DNA of 64,000 nucleotides from Cylicocyclus nassatus (Eukaryota > Nematoda > Chromadorea > Rhabditida > Strongylidae). The stretch lies in the NCBI GenBank assembly GCA_958299035.1, contig CATQJL010000001.1:26329521-26393520 (forward strand), given 5' to 3'. Numbering within the stretch: the first letter of the stretch is position 1; each line of letters starts with the position of its first letter. The position numbers were made by a program, and so were the translations under genes. The notes beneath the pieces are model-generated. The model had not been told where the DNA came from. It did not search any database and worked only from the letters and a program-made list of their open reading frames with translations. Shown here in pieces: positions 23,541 to 34,960 of this stretch.

Positions 23541-25825
23541 ATATTACTCAGAGCAAAAAAGACGAACCAGGCTAAAATCACTAAGTGAAAACTACAAGAT
23601 TCAAGCTATCGAACTGTATTTAGATTAATCGTTTAAAGCTCTTTCAAAAGTAAGCTACTGGGGTGCTATAGCACAACTACAGAAACGGTGCGGGTACCGT
23701 ACTTTTTTGAAATTGCACCACACTCCATCAACTAGGTCATAAGATTCTCACCAACATTTATATGAATCAATAGCTAAATCTCTTAGTTTTACTGATTTGA
23801 GCTTGTTTCAACATCATTGCTTTGAGTGACACTGGTGAAAACACAACTGCTGAAAACGAACAATTTTTTTGGACTAACGGTTTCTTGAAGCGGAATCTTG
23901 AGGTTGAGTAAAGAAGGAATATATGTATTGAGTGCAAAAAGAGGTAGCTATTCACCTGTAAAACACAGTCAATTATGTTCGAAAATGACCATCTCACTCA
24001 GGTGACCCAAAACTCTGAAACTCTGAATTCGCTCAAACTTGCTTACACAGGGGTGTCCGCATGCTAATTATGTAAATTTTACTCATTATTCTTGGTAGTG
24101 TATCCCATTTGTTTGTATTTCGCATAATATGATTACCTTTTATGCGAAATAATAGAAACCTTCTGCGAATATCAGCTGTTGTTGATATTGCTATTATATC
24201 AGTACCACTCGATTGCGATTCCTTCTCTTTTTGACTATTCATTACGACCCCAGGTTTGGCGTGCCACGTCCCACGCTTGACTCTGGTGAAGAGGCGAAAG
24301 CAAACTTTATATACGACGTGTACTAAGAGCAAGATTATGCGAAAGGGCATTATGATTACGAGCATGCAAAGTAACGCTATGAGACAAGGGAGTAATAACT
24401 TCAAAAAGTTAAAAGCTGATCCGCAGATTGATTTCGATTTATTGTAATGGCAAAGGTTGCTATTATCGCGATTATGAAGGATGTTCCCATCAATGTTGCA
24501 TACCATGTTGCTTGATTACATACCATAAGTAGAAACCTAAAATAGTGAAATTTGAAGTGTCATCTGCTAATGACTTGATTTTTGAAGTCTTTGACTATTT
24601 AAAAACAATTGAAAGGATGTTCGTAAATCGCAGTAATTCTGAAATTCCAAAGGTGACGCTCTAATAAGCAGTGCGCTCACATTTCGCTTTTCGAAAACCG
24701 CGGATCGTGTTCTTTCCTACTCTGTACTAGGGGACTATAAATGCATTGCTTCTGCATACACTCTCCGCTATTGCGTTTGCTATGCTTAAACAACAAAAAC
24801 TCAAGAAAAAGCTCCTTGAACACAACCATAACATCCTACAGCAGGCGAAGTGAGGACGGAGTAGAGGACCGAACATGTCTACTAAATTTCGAGGACTACT
24901 TCTCAAAACATTCAGCAGCAAAAACAACTCTAAAAAGGCGAGTTCGGTCACGATTTTAGGATTATGAGCGCCAATAGATTGTTTACAAAGTGTGGGAATG
25001 TCAAGAGGGTGGCAGAGGCTGTACTTTGAAAAAAAGCTCATTTAACCATTGCAGTAACATAGTACCATTTTCAACAGAAGTCAAGTCATCAGTAATTACT
25101 CACACTTTGAACGTATATGCGCAAGTATTGCTCACTGTACAAATCGAGCTTAGTGAATGATTTAGGCTTGTGCAAACGTACAAAAATTTTTGATTTCGTA
25201 ACGAAATGGCTACACATTTTTTTGTAAATATATGAGTCGAAAAAAGAAGAAGGGATGGATTACTTTGTTGGTTATCGGCCGAAAGAATCTTGAAGACTTT
25301 CTTTTGTACGTCAGGAAAGAGTGATAGTTGAAATTCATGTTTCTTTTCTGTCGATTGTGTAATAAAGTGAAGTATTCAATAGTCTTCTTATGTATCTTCG
25401 GATCTCATGAATTTCATGAGATTCAGAAGAAAAAGGAATTCCCGGGTATTAATTTGCATACGATACTTCTTCTAGTAAAGGGGGAATCGTTTATTCGAAT
25501 ATTTTCGGCTCGCGCAACTGCCCATATGTAGACATTTTTCGACTTCTCTTCGGTACGATCTTGAGCAGGCAAATAACTCCCAAAACAAGATAAAGATATG
25601 GGATTTAGTTGTTTTGATTTGTTCCTTATATTGCCTTGCAACGCTGTTGCGTATAAGAATTGAATTTGCTTGGGAGAACAATTATCGAATTTGTCTTGCA
25701 CTGAGTATTCGATGCGATAACAGGAAAAGCTCGAGGCTTTTCTACGAAAACTCGAATTTGCCAGTCTACTTACTGCAGTTTCAACAACAGTTTCAAAACT
25801 CTGAATAACATTACCGCCATTTCAG
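23541..25825. other. Intergenic, two weak coding hints
   Basis: A 157-codon minus-strand frame (24506-24033) holds a long hydrophobic stretch (LLLPCLIALLCMLVIIMPF). A TATAAAT at 24736-24742 is followed 40 bp on by a short plus-strand frame starting MLKQQKLKKKLLEHNHN. Neither has splice or motif support, so no gene is called. Confidence 0.3.
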
Positions 25826-26058
25826 GTAATCGCCGGGGCAGGCGGTCCGCAAACTCGCGCTTTTCTGCAAACGGGCGGCAAAATTTTGGGGGGTGGCCAA
25901 ACCTTCAGCGAGCGGTACTTTCGTGTTCTGCCAGTGGGCAGAAATACAGAATTTTCTGCAAGCGCAGGCCAAACTTTCAGCAGGCGCTTGGATTTTTTAA
26001 CACATTCCGGGCGTACGCCGAGCAAAGGCAACACTCTACATAACAGGAGTGTCATTGT

Positions 26059-26080
26059 GGTTTGATTACCCGAGTTTGGG
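26059..26080 (+). other. SL1-like sequence, left arm
   Basis: GGTTTgATTACCCgAGTTTg agrees with the first 20 bases of nematode SL1 except at the lower-case G positions. Over 22 bases I count three differences, all A to G. It is not followed by an SL RNA donor (GTAAAC-like), so it is not an SL RNA gene. Confidence 0.5.
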
Positions 26081-26373
26081 GAACTTTCTTCCAGTGGAAA
26101 GTACCTACGGACTGTGCGGTCCTTCGCAAAGAACCGTGCGGCCCTCAATAATTCTGCATATTCTCACGGAAGGCCCGCGAAGATACGGCCACTGCGCCGC
26201 AATTAATCTGTGGAAAAGTTGAGATTTTTTTCAAGCATTTGTCTAAAATTTTGCCGAAATTCTTCCAAATATCTGCAAGCGGACCGCAAGATATCAGCGA
26301 ACTATTCTTCCGGTGCCCGCCTGCCATAAATCGCATGGCCGCCTGCCCCCGGCGATTATCTGAGATACAGCAC

Positions 26374-27332
26374 TTAAAGGCAGTGTCCCGGCAGATTTTG
26401 CTTTTCCATCTTTTTGCATGATTTGGGCCTCTGCGACCCGCAGACACCCGAAGACCTTCGAACCAAGTGAAAAGACCTTTCCGTGGCATTTACGCAACAA
26501 TCGGCCGGAAGTAGGCGGTTATGCGATTCCTGGGCAAGTGGCCACCGGAAAGATAGTCCGCTGATTTCTTGCGGTCCGCTTGCAGATTTTCAAAAAAAAA
26601 GTTGAACGATTTTTGGACGACTGGCGTAGTGCCCGCATTCACGGACATTTCGCGAAAATATGCAAAAATTTCGAGGGCCGCACGGTCTTTTGTGAAGGGC
26701 CGCACAGCCCACAGATACCTTCCGCTGAGAAAAAGTGCCCCAAACTCGGGTAATTGAACCATCGATGGAAACTCTGTTATGTAGAGTGTTACCCTTGCTC
26801 GGCGTACGCCCGAAACAGTAAAAAGAGTCCGAGCGCTCGTTGGATTTATGGCCAGCGCTTGCTAAAGGAAAGTATTTGACGAGCGCCCGCAGAAAACTCT
26901 GTATCTTTTCCTGTTGGCAGAACATGCGACACTAAAGGAAGTACCGCCCGCTAAAGGTTTGGCCACGCCCCAAAATTTTGGTGACCGCCTGCAAAAAAAC
27001 GCTAGTTTGCGGACCGCCTGCCCGCCGACGATTATATGAGAGGCGGCTCGGACAAGAATTTTAATGGAGTGTTGGGAGGCCTGGCACAGAAACCCTGCTG
27101 CCAGTAATTTTTGCTTTGGATAGCATTCACAATGCTGAGAGAGCGGTCGTGGGGTCCCGCGCCGAACGCTAAGCGAAGTAGTCCGAGCGCGCGCCCATTC
27201 GAAAGCTATTTTTTTCTCGAACTAAGGGGAACATCAACCAGCCGGACTACGCCAGGAGGTCAGTGGGATGACCAGGAACTCCGCTATAGCAATATCCCTC
27301 AAAACGCGAATCTGCCGGGACACTGCCTCTAA
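26374..27332. repeat. Two AGGCAG-family ends in inverted orientation
   Basis: TTAAAGGCAGTGTCCCGGCA at 26374 is inverted at 27305-27332 (TGCCGGGACACTGCCTCTAA). The match stops after about 28 bases. The interval straddles one arm of the fold-back element at 25826-27034, so these may be remnants of two separate elements rather than one. Confidence 0.4.
26739..26760 (-). other. SL1-like sequence, right arm
   Basis: Reads GGTTcAATTACCCgAGTTTg on the minus strand. It has three differences from SL1 over 22 bases, one of them different from the left arm. Confidence 0.5.
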
Positions 27333-28338
27333 TTCTGTTGCAGTGAAAAGCCACCATAATAAAAAAAACTAGAAAGGGTCTTCGCAAAGCCGTACTTACT
27401 TCAAGAAAATGACATAATCATTTAGCAGAGGAGATGTATCAATCCCAGTTGTTCTGTGTCGCATTTTAGATACTTTTGCGTCATCCAAAAGCAATAACTC
27501 GCCAGATTGAAGGGCCGCAGCTAGAAAAAGCATTTTTTGAACTGGCGTTTGAAGATGATTTCGCATATATAAGTCCCTTTCCAAAACGCTGAGCTAAGTT
27601 AGATAGTTGATTAGTACTTATTCTTGTCAGATTTACCGTATAAACCGAATTGTCAATCACTTTTCCTTTGTTGTAGGATTAGGCATGAAGTTTAGCATAG
27701 TCCTTCCTCTGGCTCTCCGTGGCTCATGAACCAGGCAAGACCGGGTATGCCAGTTAGTGAGCAATAAAATGACCGAAGAATATTAACGGTTGCCAAGGGT
27801 TGCGGTAGCTTAAGGCTGCTCCACTAAAAAACAGCACAAATACTCTTTTCAGCTATGCCATGCTTGTTCTGCTCTAAAGAGACATAGCGCATTTTCAAAA
27901 CGCAGTATGCTGAAAAGAGCTTCGCGAGAATCGCAGCTTACACGAAGCACGAAATATAAATTAATGCAATGCAGAACATTTCTTTCAAGACTTCTTTAGA
28001 AGGATATCAGGCCAGCAAAAACTCGATCCTATCAAATTCACACTTTATTGGTAACTACAAAGGTTAAAATGCACTTCTAAATTATGTGTACTTGAGAAAT
28101 TATAAAACTACAATTTAGCCTGCCCAAATTTCCGGCTAGGCTCAAGCATTCTCTTTTAACAAGCAAAGCTGCTAATAGCCGTTAAGGAAAAGGTATCATA
28201 GCCTCTTGTGTTTCATCATTTTCGTTCAGGATAGACGACTTTTTCATACTTGGGGAAGCCATAGTATTTGCATATAAAGCTTTTGAGATTTTTAGATTTG
28301 ATATGAATATATCAAAAACACGTAATTGCGCAACCATA
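27333..28338. other. Intergenic, no gene recognised
   Basis: Downstream flank of gene B. A short block near 27581 (GCTGAGCTAAGTTAGATAG) recurs at 29228 in the intron repeat of gene B. Confidence 0.4.
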
Positions 28339-28344
28339 TTTATT
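28339..28344 (-). terminator. Polyadenylation signal of gene B
   Basis: AATAAA on the minus strand, about 12 bases past the TGA stop at 28356. Confidence 0.65.
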
Positions 28345-28355
28345 CTACTGCGAAT

Positions 28356-31300
28356 TCAAATGCAGTACCCACATGTTTTAGGACATTGTTTCTTCATCAA
28401 TTGCTGATAAAGCAAGTTGTTGCATAATGCACGATTTCGAACGCAATCTGATACTCCAGTTCTCGGATCGACAAGGTCTTGGCAGGCTAGAAACGCAGGG
28501 CTAAGATTTTGATGTTGAAGTTTAGCGTTATGTGTTTACCTGGTTGGCATATATTGCATGTAAGTGGACACTGTTCTTTCATGAGCTGTCTGTACATTAA
28601 ATTTTCACAGAGATGCTTTTTTTCAGGACAATCCGAAATGCCGGTTCTTGGGTCGACAAAGTCTTGGCATGCTGGAAGAATTTAACTTAATGATGATAAG
28701 TAGCAGCGTGAAAGTTACACTTACGCACTGTTGGAGTCACAGGAATTACCTGAAAGTAAATAGCTAAAATGAAAGCCGTAGCTTCTAGGTAACTAATAAG
28801 GGAAGCTAACTGACCCAGCTCGGCCTTTCGGCAAGGGACATTAATGTTCTGAATCAGCTTCAAACGCTGATTCCAAATAAGCTCCTAGCTGCTGCGCAAC
28901 ATTCCGAAGCGAGTTATGGGCTTTTTCGTGCACAAAATTGGCATGCTCATAAACTCACTGAAATCACGGTATCATCGCCTGGGTGCTAATACACTTGCGT
29001 TTAGTTTCTGTTTAGTGGGAAAAAGTTGGATTTGTGTTGTTGCGATTCTCAGCACTTTTTTGTTGCTGATTTTCATCAAACGGTCCTCCTGTGTTTAGTA
29101 GTATGCCAATTCTGTACAGGAGAAATTCCATAACTCGCTTAGGAATGGTGCGCGGCAGCTAGGAGTAGCACATTTGGGAGCAGCGTTTGAAGCTGATTCA
29201 GAATGTATATGTCTCTTGACTAAAAGCCGAGCTAAGTTAGATAGCTCCCCTTGTAAGTTAGAAAAACAGACTGCTCTGTAACTTGATTTGTTGTTAGACT
29301 ATGCTAAAGGTAAACGCACGATCTATCTGACATAACCCAATGTCAGTACTGAAATAACTTCGTTATAAATTTCACATCCACAAACAAAGTATTGTAGTCA
29401 CCTTAGTAGAATCGCAACAGAACTCTCCTCTTGGCGATTGTATGCAGAGTCGTCCAGTGGGACACAAACCCGTGATACATGCTAAATACAATCCTTATCA
29501 AACATGTGGTTTGTACAAATGATTACTTGAGTAGGGGTTTTCGCAATCTTAACCTTCCAAACTAGTTCAAATTCTCTTTAGAAATTGTTACCAACACTGG
29601 ATTGTTTCGCTAGTTGAATCGCAGAACAAATTTTAGTAGAATGTAGATTTTGATGTCCTTTTTTATCTGGGCACATTCATCACTCACCAATGTCAGCCTC
29701 GCAAGTTCTTATAGTTAACGTATTTATTTGTGACAGTCCCGTTAGCTTGATTTAATGAATACAACACATTTATCAAAGCTTTGGGCAAAGGCAGTATCAA
29801 AGAAATATGTCTGCTATTGATGCCGCTGGTACTCTTCCTGATATCTCCAACTTTGGCCACACTGATGGCGTTACGGCAATACTGAGGCGTATTAGCCTCA
29901 GCCGAGCAACTGCCATTTGTGAATTTACAAGAGAGCCTTTATTCAGTCAGACATATTCGAGCTTTGATTAGAGGGTTAGAGCATGCCAAATACTCCATGA
30001 AATAGAATTTCAAGGAGAATATTTGGCATGCTCTAGTCCGCTAAATGGCCCAATGTCTAAAGCATTTGAATTTTTTCTATCATATAATGTTTTCGCAGAA
30101 AATTTCGGCACAAAGTTGCGTCTAATAAGGCCAGGGCCTCGTTGTAGTGCAATCGCACATCTGCGCGCGGGCGCTACCGTAAAAGCAGCGTGGAAGGACC
30201 ATGCTGCCTTGTTTTTATCATTGTATCTCGCCATTTTCTCTTTTTGTCGCAGCGCATTGTGATCCCTTGTTTCTATGCTCATATGCGATCTGCTTAATTC
30301 TACGATTTCCTTCGCAGCAAAGGAGGGAGGTCAAACCTTTGAGGCGTTTTTTTTCTCAATGACATCTTTCATTTCATCCAGTCCTTCCTCGGATGGCTGA
30401 TATGTGGGTGTCAAATCATTATATCGATTCGTGTTTCAACAGACATAATCGTTTAGATTTGAGTGAACGCGAAAGCGCTGTTCACTCAAACTGTTTTCTC
30501 AACCCACACGCATAGATAACACCTCAGAAAATTCACCTTCAGCTTCGTAAGAAGAAATAGCACAACTTTTTTCAGAATTCTCAAATAGGACGATATAGAT
30601 CATACCTTCCTTTGAAAGACCTCTCCGTTTTGTCTTATGTTCGCGCGGTGATACTTTGCGAAATCTCAAGAAGTACTGAGTACAGTTTCATGCAAAAAAA
30701 GCTCAGAAATTTGAAATCAGGGCAGAGAACAAGTGCAAGAAATAAGCGGAGGAATGGCTCAAACAAGGACTACGCCGTTTTACGCGGCATGGTCCCTAAG
30801 CGTTGCAGACACGGTAGCACTCGCGCGTAGGTGTGTGACTGCACTACGCGGGCCTGGTCCCGTAGTGCACACTATTTTACAATGTTGGGGCAGAGCGATA
30901 GACAACTTTTGAACTCCCTTTCACATCACGTATTCAAGTTGCCTAAGGGCTAAGGCATAGCTTGCTCTATTCCAATCATTGCGCCATTCGCCACAACAGT
31001 AACTCTTTGTAATTCGTCGCTAGCTCTGCCTTGGATCAGAACTTGATCCGTTCCCACAACTTACACTAGCTACCCAAAAATGCGTTCGAGAAGCGCGCAC
31101 GATAAATTCGTAGAAATCTGGCAAATCGCCAAGTTGCGTGAAAGTGGCGATTTGGACGAACCGATAAAGTAGGCTGCCTTAGGCTTAAGAAAAGGACGGA
31201 AAAGTGTTGGTTGCACTGTACTCACATGTATAGTTTCTTATATGTAGCTACTGCAACGATAAGTACTGGTTTGCTTACATGGAATCGAGACTACAAAAGA

Positions 31301-33107
31301 CTTCGCTGGATTTTGCTTCACAATGTTTGCTTTTCCTTCATTTCTTAAGAAAAATTTCAGCTATGCCAATGCTCTTGAATCTACTCGGTCGAACCAGTTA
31401 AAAAAGCTGATTGTCAGTGACATTGAAATACCAGTAAATGAGCTAGATCCTTATGCTCTGGGCATATTCCATGCTATTTGAGCAATCTGGTTTGCCAGAT
31501 GTTTTTGAATTCAACACTGACAGACCACAAGTACATAAAGTTTTACTTTCGTTGGTTGGAGTACGTCTATCTTCTGTACATTCGGAATCCGCTCACGATG
31601 AATCACAGGGACAACGCGGAGTTTGAGGTTTCAGAAAAAAGGGGCCGTTTTGAGCTATACTGATGCAACGCCAGCATTATGTACAACAATGTCAGGTGAG
31701 CCCGTTATGTTAACAAGCACATGGACTCTTCTATACATATAATAAGCATAAGAAGCCCCTATCAAACAAAATGAGTCATTTTCTTAGATAGAATGTCCAG
31801 TAACCTGCTCACCAAGTTTTAGAATATTTGAGGTTTCCAGATAATGGGCCGCAAAAGTGAAATGGTCATTTTCACATTGTTAAACTTTGTTTTATGGTGA
31901 GTTAGCTACAGTGTAGTGGTAAGCGAAGGCGGCTGCCAACTAAGCGGGGCTTGGGCAGGCGTAGGAGCTTCAGTAATAAAAGATGCTCGAACGCCGCACT
32001 CGCACCTGCTTTCCAGAGTAAACCGAACTCCTTCATCGGGGATAAGCCTTTATCTCTTGATGCAAACCTAAAGGCTGCTGCATGACGAAGGCGCAATACC
32101 TTTCGCGATCGCGACTTTATTAGTTGCAGAGCGCATGAGGCGCAGGATTTACAACGATAAAGATACGCGCGCCGCGTTCACGTCCGCTCAACTAATACCA
32201 ATTCTGCGCCTTCGTCATGCAGCAGCCTTTACTCTTTTTCGCCCAAACTAAGTGTTTTACATGACCGCCAAACTACAAAATTAAGACGTTAAAATCTTGG
32301 CATTCTCCCTTTCTTTCAATGTTTTTAGCAACTGCTTATAGTAAAGATACGCAGATTTATTGTAAAGTCTATTTTGTAGAGTGGAAGGCTTAGCAATTTG
32401 AATGGTATAAAAATATTTGTATGCTTTGAAGGTAACTTGTTAGGATGTGGCACAACCTCAGAAGGTGTAGCAGCCTCACCTTCATAGATTTTGGCGAACG
32501 TTAAGCAGAGAGTTCAAAGGCCTATCTCGCAGTTTTTACTAACTAATTTGGATCTAATCCGTATTCTTTATCACAACTGCAGAAGTGAGAGATTGAACAA
32601 TTTTGGCTGGTTTCTTATCTCGCAGTTTTGCTGTGGTTAAAAATGGGATTTGGGTCTGGGAAAGGAATGTGTAGTGCTTTGTGTTGGGTACAAAAGTTAT
32701 AAATAACTTACTACTAAAATAAAGTTAATCGTGTTTGAAATTGACTACTTCACATATAGACAAAAATTTAAAAGCTAAGAATTCTCTGAAATTCAAAGAG
32801 AAGGGTTGTTTGACAATTTCACTGGCTTGTTAGGGTCTCCATGCTATGCCTAAGGTAGGCGTTGACGATGTTATTTTCAGTATTTCTGAGAACAGTTTTT
32901 TAGACTTCTTCTGAGCTTGAAGGTTCGCGGACATAAACTTGTTTCTTCCTTTTTTGTTTAGTACGACACAACTCTCAGAATACCCTAATAGAGCGCATCA
33001 AGCAACTTACGTGTAGTGGTCGGGCTAGCCGCAGGATCGGAACATTCCTGTTGCTGAGGTGCAGCACTGTGAAGAACGAGCAAAATTAGAGCGAAAAGCG
33101 CGGTCAT
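28356..33107 (-). CDS. Gene B: secreted CCD-module protein with two ShKT domains
   Basis: Exons on the minus strand: 33107-33011, 29481-29402, 28749-28725, 28671-28540, 28486-28356, giving 154 aa. A signal peptide (MTALFALILLVLHSAAP) is followed by QQQEC and the six-cysteine module (C22, C34, C39, C45, C54, C55). A very short linker (60-67) and ShKT domains C69-C109 and C113-C153 follow, the second ending CGYCI. Intron phases are 1, 0, 1, 1. Exon 2 is the same length as in gene A and nearly identical in sequence (CIQSPRGE.CCDSTK), so A and B are the closest pair here. Intron 1 is 3.5 kb. The link between exon 1 and the rest rests on phase, strand and family pattern, since no other matching exon 1 was found. 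Domain comments as for gene A; the residue before the conserved Tyr is Met or Leu, not Lys. Confidence 0.8.
28800..29248. repeat. Fold-back element in intron 2 of gene B
   Basis: GGGAAGCTAACTGACCCAGC at the left is matched, with changes, by the inverted GCTAAGTTAGATAGCTCCC at the right. AATCAGCTTCAAACGCTGATTC at the left pairs with GCGTTTGAAGCTGATTC at 29190-29206. It contains the dispersed AAACGCTGATTC block. Confidence 0.65.
29977..30035. repeat. Hairpin
   Basis: TAGAGCATGCCAAATACTCC...AAAT pairs with ATTT...GGAGAATATTTGGCATGCTCTA, a near-perfect stem of about 28 bp with almost no loop. Confidence 0.7.
32069..32231. repeat. Short inverted-repeat element (163 bp)
   Basis: TAAAGGCTGCTGCATGACGA at 32069 and its exact inverse TCGTCATGCAGCAGCCTTTA ending at 32231 form perfect terminal repeats of about 26 bp, each continuing into GGCGCA. 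A GC-rich interior has no coding capacity. Confidence 0.75.
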
Positions 33108-33136
33108 GGTTTGTTGCTCTCTCGACCAATCGTCGG

Positions 33137-33144
33137 TATTTATA
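33137..33144 (-). promoter_or_regulatory. TATA box of gene B
   Basis: TATAAATA on the minus strand, about 30 bp before the ATG at 33107. The implied 5' UTR is only a few bases, which supports the internal ATG over the upstream in-frame one at 33206. Confidence 0.5.
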
Positions 33145-33786
33145 GATCCCACTTCACTTCCGCCAGCAAAGTCATTGGCATTCTTATCATATGTTATAGC
33201 GGACATTATAATCCGATCTAAGTAGACTGGTACCTGGCAAAGACTACAGTCGTGACAGAATTAACACTAGTTTGAAGATCAGCTCTGGCTCCCATAATAC
33301 AAGCGTTTTTTGGATGCTAAAAACATTATGACTTGTACTTGTCTGCTATAGCGGGTAACACACACAATTTACAAATTTTTTTTCATAAAAAAAAGGACAG
33401 AAAGTTGATTTGCACCTACGCATGAACATTCCAAAAATATTGATAAACTCGTTAATGCCGCATGTTTTTTAACCCAATAGCTGCACGTCATATATCGTTT
33501 CCTGAACCCATATCACCGAGTCAGAACTTCTTCATCAGGGCATAATAAGATAATTTTCCTTCCAAAAACTCAATACTTGTTGCTCGAGTATTTTTGTTAC
33601 AAAAAGATCGACTTAGTTGTCCTTATGTCTTCTGCCCCATTCGCCTTTAGCGTTTACTTGATCAACTTTTGCACCGTGCTCAATATCACGCGCTCTGATT
33701 TTCAAACTCTACCGCGAACAAAGAAACTTACAAGGTTTGTGCTTTAACTTTTCACATGAGGACAAGCCAATTCAAGTTTCAGCACA

Positions 33787-33843
33787 CTTGTACCATATCC
33801 CGGTAAACTATCCCGTAGACACCTTACCGAGATATGGTACAAG
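33787..33843. repeat. Hairpin
   Basis: CTTGTACCATATC at the left pairs exactly with GATATGGTACAAG at the right; inside, CGGTAA pairs with TTACCG. Total 57 bases. Confidence 0.7.
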
Positions 33844-34787
33844 ATCACTCAAGGCGAGACTGCGCAAGAAAGATAAGAACTGTTAAGATAGTCCTGTCAG
33901 CTTGCAAAACTTTTTCATAAATTGCGTATTTTGTTTACTGCCCCACTCCGCTGCCTTTTAAACTCGTTTTGCAAACCAAAAGCTGATTCTCCTCCATAGA
34001 TTGATAGAGAAGTGTACTAGAGAAAAGCAAAAACGATTATAAGTAAATGCCATTTGTCACGACTACAATTTGTTTCAGCTTATTTAGTTCAAATCTTGCA
34101 AAAATTTAGCATAAAGCGAAAATATTATTGAACCTTTTTACATGGCCAAAACTTTCTTAATCAAAGGTAGTAGAAGGAAGAAATCTTTTTGAAGGAAAAA
34201 AAATTAAAACTTTTGGCTGTTTTCGTTAGCCGTAATAAGCATCTTTTCCATTATCTTCTGAATAACGTATCATCCGTTTGATTTTTCAGATCAATGAATG
34301 CCATGTTCTTAATCAAATATAATTAAGTAGAGAAATCTATTCAAAGATTTTTTTGAAAGACAAAACTTGAGGATGTTTTTGTTAGCCATGAAAGCGTCTT
34401 TTCAGCTATCTTCTAGATAACTTATCAGCCGTTTGATTTTTCAGATCAACGAACAATGAACTTGTGCACGCTATCGCCTCCTTTTTATGGCGCAACCGGA
34501 AACGATTTCGTTTTTCAATTAATCCACAACGATTGTCTGTGAACGATAAGTCAGAACAGTAAAGTGCACTCAAGCAGTACAAGAAATTCAAGATGACTAC
34601 AAAGCTCAAATATCAATTGAATCGAGCATATAGACACACACCCGTATAAACTTTGTGAACACCAAACTGAAACGGAATCTTCAGCAAACTAGGATATGAC
34701 CAATAGTCTCGTCAACGTCATACATAATTAAATATACAAAAATCACAACAGTTGTTACGCATCGTATTGTATTGAGAATCATGTACC

Positions 34788-34960
34788 GTTTGATTCAACT
34801 GGCTTGGCATCGGCAAAGGCGGGGCTTCGTGACTTAATTAAGGCTAGGTAATGATCAGAGAGCACTCGCGCGAGAGAGACGCAGATGCGTCGCGGGCGTG
34901 AGCGGCCTCAATTAGATCACAAAGCCCCGCCCTAATGGTGCCAAGCCAGTTGAATCAAAT
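34788..34960. repeat. Short inverted-repeat element (173 bp)
   Basis: TTTGATTCAACTGGCTTGGCA is repeated inverted at the right end. An inner GGCGGGGCTT/AAGCCCCGCC pair extends the stem. GC-rich centre. Confidence 0.75.

Larger units (their letters stand above)
25826..27034. repeat. Large fold-back element with an SL1-like sequence in each arm
   Basis: The left arm (about 25826-26350) and right arm (about 26520-27034) are inverted copies: GGGCAGGCGGTCCGCAAACT with its complement, CGGGCGTACGCCGAGCAA with its complement, and the TACATAACAG block. It is much more GC-rich than its surroundings. Each arm holds a 22-base stretch close to nematode spliced leader 1 (26059-26080 plus, 26760-26739 minus). 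The spacer contains an AGGCAG-family end at 26374. Confidence 0.75.
29482..33010. other. Intron 1 of gene B: no other gene recognised
   Basis: Holds a hairpin (29977-30035), a fold-back repeat (32069-32231) and a plus-strand acceptor followed by a 40-codon open frame to a TGA (31361-31481) that might be a stray exon. Other open frames here lack support. Confidence 0.4.

Noticed and set aside
24033..24506. 157-codon minus-strand frame with a hydrophobic stretch
   Set aside because: Long frames are expected by chance in six frames of 64 kb. No splice partner, start context or motif, and a plus-strand frame overlaps it.
26059..26080. SL1 RNA gene
   Set aside because: Three mismatches, no donor after the leader and no Sm-site hairpin structure following it.
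32985..33206. Upstream in-frame ATG at 33206 for gene B
   Set aside because: It would put 33 polar residues before the signal peptide and lies upstream of the TATA box; the ATG at 33107 matches the relatives.
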